Shown: in pieces, positions 45,751-54,600 of the stretch
How positions within the stretch are numbered: the first letter of the stretch is position 1
How the letters are laid out: every line of letters starts with the position of its first letter
NCBI GenBank assembly: GCA_016933275.1
Contig: JAFGBI010000092.1
Coordinates: forward strand, 47,906 to 111,905
Source: Polyangiaceae bacterium
GTDB taxonomy: Bacteria > Myxococcota_A > Polyangia > Polyangiales > Polyangiaceae
Reading direction: 5' to 3'
DNA: 64,000 bases
The notes under the pieces: generated by a model
What the model saw: the letters and a program-made list of their open reading frames with translations, nothing else
What the model was told of the DNA's origin: nothing
The model's database searches: none
Position numbers and translations under genes: made by a program

Positions 45751-45927
45751 ACGAGCATCCCAACCGGCCACGCGGATCGCCGACGCCAAGTGAAACCCGT
45801 GACAGGTCGGGATCTGGGACCGGAGTTCACTTGGATACGTGAGCATCGGAGCGTGGGATCGGCGACGCGGGCGGGGTGGATCTCGGCCGGTCCGTTCCAG
45901 TCGGAGGGCGTGCATGGGCAAGGCAGC

Positions 45928-46410
45928 ATGACCGAGAGGAAGCAGGCAACAAGCCAGGACCGCGTCGTCGCACGCAACAAGCGGGCTCGCTTCGAGTATG
46001 AGCTCGGGGAGACCTACGAAGCCGGGATCGCGCTCATCGGCAGCGAGGCACGAGCGCTCCGAGATCGTGCCGCGGATCTCAGCGACAGCTGGGTCGAGAT
46101 CGACCAGCGGAACGAGGCCTGGCTCAAAGGGATGCGAATCCCCGAGCTCAGCCACGCGGCGTTCGGGCACCTGGAGAAGCGGCCTCGCAAGCTGCTACTC
46201 CACGCCCACGAGCTCGCCGAGCTCGCCGCGGTCGTCGCGCGAGACGGCATGACGGCCGTGGCCACGCAGTGCTATTTCAAAGGGGGGCGACTGAAGGTCG
46301 AGGTGGCGGTGGCGAGGGGCAGGAAACAGCACGACAAGCGCCAGGCGATCCGTGAGCGGGAGGCAGCCCGCGAAGCCCAAGCAGCGATGCGGCGAGCCAA
46401 GAGGCAATGA
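45928..46410 (+). CDS. smpB: SsrA-binding protein SmpB
   Basis: 160 residues. Brings tmRNA to stalled ribosomes for trans-translation. The beta-barrel core reads ARNKRARFEYELGETYEAGI, GSEARALRDRAADLSDSWVE and the RNA-binding HDKRQAIREREA tail. The ATG follows AAGGCAGC. tmRNA (ssrA) is not recognised in the window. The next gene overlaps by ATGA. Confidence 0.96.
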   Translation: MTERKQATSQDRVVARNKRARFEYELGETYEAGIALIGSEARALRDRAADLSDSWVEIDQRNEAWLKGMRIPELSHAAFGHLEKRPRKLLLHAHELAELAAVVARDGMTAVATQCYFKGGRLKVEVAVARGRKQHDKRQAIREREAAREAQAAMRRAKRQ

Positions 46411-46748
46411 TGAGAACAACCGCAGGAGCCACCATTGCGCTTCCTGGTGGGAACGAGGCCGAGGTTCTCGATACCGACGGCGTTCATGCGACCCTGGTCA
46501 GCACCGCGCCTTTCCCACCGGGTGCTACCTTGGCGGGACCGAGCAACGATGGCCTTGGGAGCTACGCGCTCAAGGTCCGGAGCTGCCGGCGGGAATCGGC
46601 CTCGGTAGCCCGACAGGAAGGCGAGCTGGATGCTTCCATTTCGGGGGTGGAGGCGAGCCGGTCGCGCTATCGGGTGGAAGGTCGGTGGGTGAACCTCTCG
46701 CGACCGCAGCGGGAGCAACTCCTTCGGTCGCGGACGGGGGCGGGGTAG
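46407..46748 (+). CDS. Small PilZ-like protein
   Basis: 113 residues. ATG overlaps the smpB stop (ATGA), which favours a real coupled gene. The fold looks like PilZ: a beta-rich core with LVSTAPFPPGATLAG, SYALKVRSCRRE and SRYRVEGRWVNLSR, which could bind c-di-GMP if the RxxxR of classic PilZ is replaced by the CRRE segment. Its 3' end overlaps the 3' end of the convergent gene on the other strand by 179 bp. Confidence 0.58.
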   Translation: MMRTTAGATIALPGGNEAEVLDTDGVHATLVSTAPFPPGATLAGPSNDGLGSYALKVRSCRRESASVARQEGELDASISGVEASRSRYRVEGRWVNLSRPQREQLLRSRTGAG

Positions 46749-47715
46749 CGCGACGGCGACGTGGGTCGAGGACCCATCCCACGTCGAGCCCGAGCCAGCC
46801 GCCACCGACCTCCTCGTGGTTGCCGTTGCGATCGATGACGGGGAGCGGACGCAGGATCATCCCTGCGGCAGCACCGAGCGACAGCGATCCCCGGCGTCCC
46901 AGCTCGAGTTCGAGATCCGCCCGACCGGACGCCCGCGAGGTCCAGGATGTCGACTGGCCTTCGATCCCGTCCATGGACCGAACGCGAAGGAGCCGCGCGG
47001 TGGCGGCGGCGACCTCGAACGCGAAGGAAATGCGGGCCCGTTCCCCGAACCTGGCGGCCCAACCCGGCGCCAAGCTAAGCTCGTTCCATTCTGCGGCGGG
47101 ACTCCCGGCGAGGGTAGGGACCGACCCGGTCAGCGAAGTGAGCCCAAGGCCAAGAGTGGCTCCAGCTGCCAATCGCAGGCTCCCCTCGAGACGGGGACCA
47201 CCGAGGACCAGGCCGCCGGTACCCACGACGACACCCCGAACGCCTGCGATGAGTGCGGTACGGAGATCTGGCGGAGAAGCCGCCCACGCTCGTTGCGCAT
47301 CGGCCTCGAGACGGGCCTGCTCCGCCAGATAGGATGCCTCACGACGTCGAGCCATGGCCGCCTCCCGCCCAAGGGCGGCCGCAACGAGGGCGATACGTCG
47401 AGCGCGGAGCTGTTCGCTGGTCCCCTCCCCGAAGGAGATCTCGCGGGCACCGAGGGCCTCGCCGAGCTCCCACAGCTCCACGCGGACCGTGAGCTCATCC
47501 TGGCCGACCAGGCGCACGAAGAGCGAGCGGTGCTCCGGCGGTGGATCGAGACCCGGAGCTGGCGGCACGTCGAGATCGCCGAGCTCTATCGCCACCAGCC
47601 GCCGGGTCAGCGTAGGGACCACCAGTTGGCTCGCTCCTCGATCGATCTCGACGACGACCTGCACCGTCCCAGGCTCCGCCGCCTTGACCGGGACGGCGAC
47701 CGCGATGACGGTCAT
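46570..47715 (-). CDS. Exported beta-rich protein of the ECF-sigma operon
   Basis: 381 residues. A short hydrophobic start (TVIAVAVPVKAAE) may be a signal peptide. Middle: EIDRGASQLVVPTLTRRLVA and an Ala-rich helix (ALVAAALGREAAMARRREA). Then repeated amphipathic beta segments (GVVVGTGGLVLGGPRLEGSL, LSLGAAAGMILRPLPVI) that could form an outer-membrane barrel, and a Pro-rich tail. ATG 47715 is chosen; the start could lie further upstream. Third gene after the sigma factor and the TPR protein. Its 3' end overlaps the PilZ-like gene. Confidence 0.65.
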   Translation of the reverse strand: MTVIAVAVPVKAAEPGTVQVVVEIDRGASQLVVPTLTRRLVAIELGDLDVPPAPGLDPPPEHRSLFVRLVGQDELTVRVELWELGEALGAREISFGEGTSEQLRARRIALVAAALGREAAMARRREASYLAEQARLEADAQRAWAASPPDLRTALIAGVRGVVVGTGGLVLGGPRLEGSLRLAAGATLGLGLTSLTGSVPTLAGSPAAEWNELSLAPGWAARFGERARISFAFEVAAATARLLRVRSMDGIEGQSTSWTSRASGRADLELELGRRGSLSLGAAAGMILRPLPVIDRNGNHEEVGGGWLGLDVGWVLDPRRRRATPPPSATEGVAPAAVARGSPTDLPPDSATGSPPPPKWKHPARLPVGLPRPIPAGSSGP

Positions 47716-47776
47716 CGCTGCCGCGAGCCACGCGTGCCAGGGGTGGAGGGCGAGGGGGTAATCCCTCGCCGTGGCG

Positions 47777-48826
47777 TCACGGCGAACTGGCGGAGGGTGT
47801 TGCGGAGGGTGCACCCTCGGGACGTGCGCTCGTGGCAGCTGGGTCGGCGGCGTGGATGCCCTCGGAGCGCCCACTCTCCGACCCTGCCTCGGCCAGCGGC
47901 ACGATCGTAGCGACCGCAGCGCGCAGGGTGTCGAGCCGACTTCCGGCGGGGTATTGCTTCTCATACTGCGCCAAGAGCTCGCGCGCCCGCGACCCGTCGC
48001 CCTGCTCGACTGCCGCCTCGATCTGGCGAGCTAGCACATCTTCTGCGAAATCCCCATCAGGAGACAAGGCTTGGTAGGCAGAGAAGGCCGCCGCCGCGCC
48101 CTTGGGGTCCCCGGCTCGCTCCAGGAGGTTTCCTAGGGTGAAGGCCGCCAATGGGGCGTTGGGGTCGTGGGGGTAACGATCGATCACCCGGCGGAGCGCC
48201 GCGATGGCGAGGGTGTTCTCATGGGTGGACCGAGCGATGTCTGCCATCGCCATCGCCTGATCCGCCGACGCCTTCTCGAGCACCGCGTCGAAGCCCCCCT
48301 GACGTTCGATCGCCTCCCGGGCGGGCTGATACTCGTCGGCATCCCATAGCTCGTACCACTCGGGCCGCGGGCTCGCGGTCGGCGCGGGGGGAGCGGGCGC
48401 CGGGGCCGCGACACCTATCGGCTCACCGCTCGGACGGACGGGAGGATGGTGCGGTCGCGACACCCTTCCGGTACCTCGCCGAGGCCGCTCTGCCGCACGG
48501 TTGCCCTCGACGGACGGCGACGCGGTCGCCACCGCGGTGGGGGCGCGCTCTCCTACCCCGGAGGGCTCGCTGGCAAACATGACTGCCGGGGCCGGGGCCG
48601 CCCAGAACCGCGCGCCCACGAACACACCACTAGGGAAAGCGAACAGGAGCGCGGCGGCGGCCGTGGCAACCATCGCGGAAAAAGGCACCCGGCGGCCAGG
48701 TCGGCCCCGGACATGTCCTCGTAGGTCCCCCTCCAGCCGCGCCCAAACCTCTTCGACCCGGACTTCCGTGGCGACGTCACGCAATGCGTCACGGGGGATC
48801 TCTGGAATCCTGCCACGCTCGGTCAT
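47777..48826 (-). CDS. Membrane protein with TPR-like domain, likely anti-sigma partner
   Basis: 349 residues. An N-terminal 55-residue cytoplasmic segment (VEEVWARLEGDLRGHVRGRP) precedes a membrane helix at about 55-80 (MVATAAAALLFAFPSGVFVG), a Pro-rich linker and TPR-like helices (IAALRRVIDRYPHDPNAPLA, AAAAFSAYQALSPDGDFAED). The ATG overlaps the sigma-factor stop (ATGA). Position and topology suggest an anti-sigma or sigma-modulating membrane protein, although no zf-HC2 motif is seen. Confidence 0.72.
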   Translation of the reverse strand: MTERGRIPEIPRDALRDVATEVRVEEVWARLEGDLRGHVRGRPGRRVPFSAMVATAAAALLFAFPSGVFVGARFWAAPAPAVMFASEPSGVGERAPTAVATASPSVEGNRAAERPRRGTGRVSRPHHPPVRPSGEPIGVAAPAPAPPAPTASPRPEWYELWDADEYQPAREAIERQGGFDAVLEKASADQAMAMADIARSTHENTLAIAALRRVIDRYPHDPNAPLAAFTLGNLLERAGDPKGAAAAFSAYQALSPDGDFAEDVLARQIEAAVEQGDGSRARELLAQYEKQYPAGSRLDTLRAAVATIVPLAEAGSESGRSEGIHAADPAATSARPEGAPSATPSASSP

Positions 48827-49470
48827 GCGGACTCCTCCGAGAAGGGGGCCACGAAATGGTCGGCCAGGAACCGCTGGGCTCGCGTGATCCGTCGCTTGGC
48901 GGTGGCCAGCGAGCATCCCGCAAGCTCCGCCACCTCCTCCAGGCGATGGCGCTCGACATGGCGCAAGGTCCACGCAATCCGATCGTCGGAATTCATCGTG
49001 CGAAGCAGGGCGTAGACCTGGGCCAAGAGCGCGCGCACCTCCGGATCCGCTTCGGCTGAGGCGATGGTGTCGAGATCGACCGGCTCGGGGGAGGTGAACC
49101 CAACCGTGTTCAGGAGGCGCCGCCGGCGTAGTCGGCTCCGGACGAGCCGCACGACAATGGAGCCAAGCCAGGACTTGAAGGCCCCCGTCTCCCGAAGCTC
49201 ACCCAGCCTGAGCTGGGCCCTCAGGAAAGCGTCATGGACCACATCCTCGACGTCGCACATGCTGCCCTGGATACGGACCGCGAGGTTCATGGCGAAAGGA
49301 GAGTGACGGCGGTAGAGGACCTCGAACGCACGAAGATCTCCCTCACGGGCCAGGGCGACGAGTTGCATATCGTCCAAGACCGCGACGGACCCGGTTGGGG
49401 GAACATCCATCGGCTCGCCGGCGGCCCGCCGGACAAGCCGCAGCCGGGTGGCGGACCCTGCAGCCATCAC
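48823..49470 (-). CDS. ECF-type RNA polymerase sigma factor
   Basis: 215 residues. Region 2 at about 35-105 (REGDLRAFEVLYRRHSPFAM, CDVEDVVHDAFLRA) and region 4 at about 140-205 (LRHVERHRLEEVAELAGC, SLATAKRRITRAQRFL). It starts an operon with the two membrane/exported proteins that follow. The ATG is preceded by AAGGTAGGAAGC. A perfect 16-nt palindrome lies in the divergent space to the acidic lipoprotein. Confidence 0.93.
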   Translation of the reverse strand: MMAAGSATRLRLVRRAAGEPMDVPPTGSVAVLDDMQLVALAREGDLRAFEVLYRRHSPFAMNLAVRIQGSMCDVEDVVHDAFLRAQLRLGELRETGAFKSWLGSIVVRLVRSRLRRRRLLNTVGFTSPEPVDLDTIASAEADPEVRALLAQVYALLRTMNSDDRIAWTLRHVERHRLEEVAELAGCSLATAKRRITRAQRFLADHFVAPFSEESA

Positions 49471-49540
49471 GCTTCCTACCTTCGACGCAGCCTGACCCGA
49501 ATTCGGCTCAGAAGCGAGCCGGTGGCCCCTAGCTACCTCG

Positions 49541-49556
49541 GGTTTCGCGCGAAACC
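49541..49556. promoter_or_regulatory. 16-nt palindrome in the divergent ECF/lipoprotein space
   Basis: GGTTTCGCGCGAAACC is a perfect inverted repeat lying between the ECF sigma gene and the acidic lipoprotein gene. A dimeric repressor or activator site is possible; a chance palindrome cannot be excluded. Confidence 0.35.
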
Positions 49557-49686
49557 TCCGAGAACCAATCAGGATTATGCCGTCTCCGGAGAGAATTTCC
49601 GTCCTGGTGAGCCGCTTTGCTACGGTCGCGCATCCGAAAGGTGTTCCGAGCCAGCTCTGGATCAGGCTCGGTAGGAGGATTTCGAC

Positions 49687-49899
49687 ATGAGCATCAAGAA
49701 TACTCTGGCGCTGGCGCTGGTTGCCTCTCTCTTCATGGCTTGCGGCGGCAAGAAGGATGCAGAAGAGCCCGAAGCTGCCCCGGCGGCCGAAGAAGCTGGT
49801 GACAAGGCCGAGGAGGCCACCGAGGCCGCCGACGAAGAGGCGACTGAAGAGGAAGCCCCCGCCGAGGAGGAGGCAGCGTCCGAGGAGGCGGCGGAGTAG
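49687..49899 (+). CDS. Small acidic lipoprotein (Glu/Ala-rich)
   Basis: 70 residues. The signal ends in lipobox LFMAC with Cys at about 19, then CGGKKDAEEPE and a tail of nearly only Glu and Ala. AGGAGG lies 8-9 nt before the ATG. Low-complexity acidic tails of this kind may act as a surface or periplasmic polyanion. No homologous domain is seen. Confidence 0.78.
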   Translation: MSIKNTLALALVASLFMACGGKKDAEEPEAAPAAEEAGDKAEEATEAADEEATEEEAPAEEEAASEEAAE

Positions 49900-50125
49900 G
49901 CCATCGCACTGGCGGCAGCGCAGCTTCTGCGCGCCGCAGGTTCGTGACGTCGAGCCGGGGTCAGCGCAAGCTGGCTCCGGTTTCGTGTTTCCGGGGGTCC
50001 GGGCCTGGCGGACCAGGGTGCATCACCTCATCCGCTTCGAAGGTGGGTCACCGGAGATCCGGGATGCTCACGCCGATGGCGTCGGGCCGCACGGGGGGAC
50101 CGGCGGGCACCAAAGGGGCACTGCG

Positions 50126-51502
50126 TCAGGCAGCGACAGCAGGGAGGTGCACCACGAGGCGGGTGCGCCCGACCATCAGCTCATCACCGTGGACGAGTTC
50201 CTGCTCCCCGTGGATACGAACGAACACGCCGGTTCGGGACGCGAGGTCCGTGAGGACGACGGACCCGGCCTGCTCCTCGACCACGCAATGCTGGGCGGAT
50301 ACCAGCGGATCATCGGGGAACACCAGATCGCCGACTGCCGAGCCCACCTGCAAGGTGTCCCCTCGAGCAACCACGCAAGCGCCTGGGGCTCCACCCTCGA
50401 AAACCTGTACGATCCGGAATGAGGAGGGCCACTTCGGGGAGGAGTAGAAGTAGGTCGGGGCCGGATCAGGTCCATCATCGGCGGTCGGGTTCTTCTCGAC
50501 CATCAGCAGCTGGTCGCCGACCACGAACTGGTCGCCAAGCTCGAGCTCGACCGGGGTGCGAATGCGAAGGAATACCCCGTTTCCACCCTCTAGATCCTCG
50601 AGATAGAGGCGCCCGGATCGCCAGGAGACAATCGCTTCGCTGGGGTGGCAGAAGACCTCCCCGTCGAGCGAGATCTCGCCCGTCGTGCCGATGATGCCTT
50701 GGTCACCATGTGGCTCGTAGCATTCAGGACCGCCCCAGAGACTCCGGAGCACCAAGAGGCGAAAGCGGACGGGCGCGAGTGGAGCCTGGGACGGGGTGAG
50801 GGCGACCGCCGGGCTCGGTTGAGGGGGAGGCTGGTCCGCCGCAGCGGCCTCCGCCTTCTTCTTGGCGAGCTTCTTGATGTCGACGTTGGGCGGCTCGGTG
50901 AATAGCGCGATCCCACCGACCTCTCGCCCCGCGATGATGGGGTCGAACCGCCCCTCGCGCAACCACATGCACATCTCGAGGTGCTGTGCCTTCATCAGCG
51001 AACGCACGAATTCCGCCACATCAGGGCGACCCACCTCGGCATCGTAGTTGCGCTTGTGGCTCTTGATGACGCGGCCCCCGTCCGCGAAAAGGTGCGTGAT
51101 GATGTGCGGCGCGTCGAGCCCCGAGTCCTCGGTCTGCACGTGGAAGACCTGCTCGTGGTAGGTGATGTTGTTGTTGAAGCCCATCTGGGCACGCCGGAAC
51201 GTCGGCCGGCGCATCTCCGCATCGAGACGAGCCACCTCACCCGGCTCGAAGCGCGCAATCGCCGCATCGAGCGCCGCGTGGTTGCCGGGAACGCCCTCCA
51301 TTCGTTCGAACGCCATCTGCGCCACGGGCGCGCTCGGATCGATCCGAAGCGCCTCGGCGAGCAGCTGCTGCCCTTCGCTGTCGTTCGGTCCCGCCGCCGC
51401 CCAAGCCGCAAGAAGCACTACCGCATCGTCCGGGTGGCCCTTGTCCACGAGCCACTTGGCAACCCGGGCTGCCTGGGCCCTGACCCCAGCAGTGTCGGTC
51501 AT
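50126..51502 (-). CDS. FHA-domain protein with N-terminal TPR-like region
   Basis: 458 residues. The N-terminal 60 residues look like TPR helices. Residues about 95-190 are a conserved segment (FNNNITYHEQVFHVQTEDSG, PHIITHLFADGGRVIKSHKR) seen in other myxobacterial FHA proteins. FHA 1 starts near residue 265 (IIGTTGEISLDGEVFCHPSE) and FHA 2 near 378 (QVGSAVGDLVFPDDPLVSAQ); the second has the H expected near the phosphothreonine site. It probably reads Thr phosphorylation made by the Hanks kinases. ATG 51502 is chosen; ribosome site weak. Confidence 0.85.
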   Translation of the reverse strand: MTDTAGVRAQAARVAKWLVDKGHPDDAVVLLAAWAAAGPNDSEGQQLLAEALRIDPSAPVAQMAFERMEGVPGNHAALDAAIARFEPGEVARLDAEMRRPTFRRAQMGFNNNITYHEQVFHVQTEDSGLDAPHIITHLFADGGRVIKSHKRNYDAEVGRPDVAEFVRSLMKAQHLEMCMWLREGRFDPIIAGREVGGIALFTEPPNVDIKKLAKKKAEAAAADQPPPQPSPAVALTPSQAPLAPVRFRLLVLRSLWGGPECYEPHGDQGIIGTTGEISLDGEVFCHPSEAIVSWRSGRLYLEDLEGGNGVFLRIRTPVELELGDQFVVGDQLLMVEKNPTADDGPDPAPTYFYSSPKWPSSFRIVQVFEGGAPGACVVARGDTLQVGSAVGDLVFPDDPLVSAQHCVVEEQAGSVVLTDLASRTGVFVRIHGEQELVHGDELMVGRTRLVVHLPAVAA

Positions 51503-51653
51503 CGCGCAGAGTTTCTGGGGGGGACCTGCTGAAGGCAAGGCCACAATGGGGGGGGGCCAAGGACGGGGGGCCGGAGGAATCCGGCCCGCGACCCGAGTCA
51601 GGCCCCGATCGGCAAGCGCAGCAAGGGAGCGGTGGGCTTGCCGGTCGTTCCCC

Positions 51654-54600
51654 TCACAGCCCGAAGCATTCCTCCGGACAATTGAAGATGTCGGTCAACT
51701 GACAGCTCCCGTTCCCGCAGCTGCTCGACGTCCCGCAATCGGCTGGGCAGCTTGTGGTCGATTCCGCCGGGCCGCAATAGCCGTCACCGCATACGTTCTG
51801 CATCAGGCAATCCTGGGGACACACCCACACCGTCTCACCTGGACCACAGTCCCCGTCACCGCAGACGACCTCCTCGCCGCAGTCCTCCGGACAGGTCGTC
51901 TGAGACTCGTCTCGCGAACAGATGCCGTCGCCGCACCAGACGGGTCCGCCGCAATCGTCAGGGCAGCTCCAGCTGTCTTCTCCGAGATCGCAAGTGCCGT
52001 CGCCGCAGTAGACGCCACAGTCGTTCGGGCAGCCGCCCACTTCGTTGGGTGAGCACACCCCATCACCGCACCAGGAGCCGCAATCCGGGGTGCACCAACC
52101 CCACTCGTCCTCCGAGCAGATGCCGTCGCCGCACCACCCTCCGCAGTCGCTCGCGCAGCTTCGCACGTCCTCGTACGAGTCGCACCAACCGTCGCCGCAC
52201 CAGGAGCCGCAATCCGGGGTGCACCAACCCCACTCGTCCTCCGAACAGAGGCCGTCGCCGCACCGCCCTCCGCAGTCGCTCGCACAGCTCCACACGTCCT
52301 CGTACGGGTCGCACCAGTAGTCCCCGCAGTAGCCACCGCAGTCGTCGCGGCACCAGTCCTCATCTTCCGAACAGATGCCATCGCCGCACGAGCCACCGCA
52401 GTCGGCCGCGCAGCTCCACACGTCCTCGTACGCGCGGTCGCATCGGTCGTCCCCGCAGAAGCCGCCGCAGTCCTCGCGGCACCAGCCCTCGTCTTCCGAA
52501 CAGAATCCGTCCCCGCACCAGCCACCGCAGTCGACCGCGCAGCTCCGCCAATCCTCGGAGGGCTGACAGATACCGTCGCCGCACCAACCGCCGCAGTCGA
52601 CGGTGCACCAACCGACCTCGCCAGCCGTACAGGTTCGGTCACCGCACCAACCGCAGTCGTCGAGGCACCAGTCCCTTTCGTCGTCGGAACACGTGCCGTC
52701 GCCACACCTGCCGCCACAATCGCTAGCACAGCTCCACGGGTCCTCGAAGGACTGGCACCAGCCGTCGCCGCACCAACCGCCGCAGTCTACGGTGCACCAG
52801 CCGCGCTCGTCGTCCGAGCAGGTGCCGTCGCCGCACCGGCCGCCGCAGTCGCTCGCGCAGCTCCAGAGAGTCTCGAACTGCTGACACCAGCCGTCCCCGC
52901 AGTACCCACCGCAGTCGGAGGCGCACCGATCGCGCTCGTCGTCCGAGCAGATCCTGTCACCGCACCAACCGCCACAGTCTGAGGCGCAGAGCCCCACGTC
53001 CTCGAACATCCCGCAGGCGCCGTCCCCGCAGGCGTTCCCGCAGTCCAAGCCGCAGCTCCACACGTCCTCGTTCGGGCCACACCAGCCATCGCCACATCGG
53101 CTGCGGCAGTCCAGGCTGCAGTTATACATGTCCTCGCCGCTACCGCACCACCCGTCGCCACAGTAGCCACCGCAGTCTTCCACGCACGACGGTCGCTCGT
53201 CGCTCGCGCAGAAACCATCACCACACCAGCCACCGCAGTCCACGGCGCAGGTCGTCCGCTCATGGGGGGCACAGTACCGATCGCCGCACCAGCCTGGGCA
53301 ATCCGCAAGGCAATAGCCCGGCTCTCCTTCGTCGCAGACGCCGTCACCGCAGGTGCCGCCGCAGTCCTGGAAGCACCACGCGGCCTCGCCGAGCTCGCAC
53401 CGACCATTTCCACAGTACTGCCCGCAATCCTCGGGGCAACCATCCGCGGTTTCGGGCCGCACGCAATACCCATCACCGCAGACGGGCGGGCAATCGATCG
53501 CACAGGTCAACGGTTCCGCGTCCGCGCAGATCCCGTCACCGCAGATGGCGCCGCAGTCCAGCAAGCAGTGCGACCGCTCGCTCTCCTCGCACCTGCCGTC
53601 GCCGCAGATGGCGCCGCAGTCGATGGCGCAATGGCTGGGCTCCGTGCCCTCGCACCTGCCGTCACCGCAAATCGGCCCGCAGTCCTCGCCGCACCAGATC
53701 CACTCGTCGCCGCTGCAGAAACCGTCCCCACACCACCCGCAGTCGACCGAGCAGTACCCGCGCTCGTAGTCCGCGCACAACCCATCCCCGCACCACCCGC
53801 AATCGATGGGGCAGGTGTCCGGCTCGATCCCCGAACAGACCCCGTCGCCACAGTACCGGTCACACTCCCCGCAGTAGCCCTCTTCGCCAGGCGCGCACCA
53901 ACCGTCGCCGCAGATGATCCCGCAATCGCTGGGACACCCCGTCCACTCGTCCTCGTCGCAGATCCAATCGCCGCAGACCGCTCCGCAATCGCGACACCAA
54001 CCGTACTCGGTGTAGTCGCAGAGGGAGTCGCCACAGACAGGGGCCCCGCAGTCGCTGCACCACCCGGTTTCGCCTGGTGTGCACCAGCCGTCCCCGCAGT
54101 AGCCCTCGCAGTCCTCGCTACACCAGCCCCATTCGGTGGCATCACAGACCGAGTCGCCGCAGATGGGCCCACAGTCCGTGGTGCACCAGCGCCGCTCGCT
54201 GTCGGCACAACGGCCGTCACCGCAGGTGGCGCCGCAGTCGTCCGAGCACCAGCCGGCTTCCGAAGGGTCACAGAAGCCGTCGCCGCACGCTGCGCCGCAG
54301 TCGTCCGAGCACCAGCCGGCTTCCGAAGGGTCACAGAAGCCGTCGCCGCACGCTGCGCCGCAGTCCGTCGTGCACCAGCCCAACTCCCACTCGCTGCACG
54401 TCCCGTCGCCGCAGGTCGCGCCCCCGCAGTCCTGCGGGCATGAGTCCGAGCTCTCGTTGGCGGCGCAGGCGCCATCGCCACAAACCGCGCAATCGTTCCA
54501 GCAATCCTCGGCATTCTCCGGTAGCGTACAGAATCCGTCGCCGCAGCGAGTCCCACAGTCCTGGGGGCACGAGAGGCTCGATTCTCCGAACGTGCAGGCC

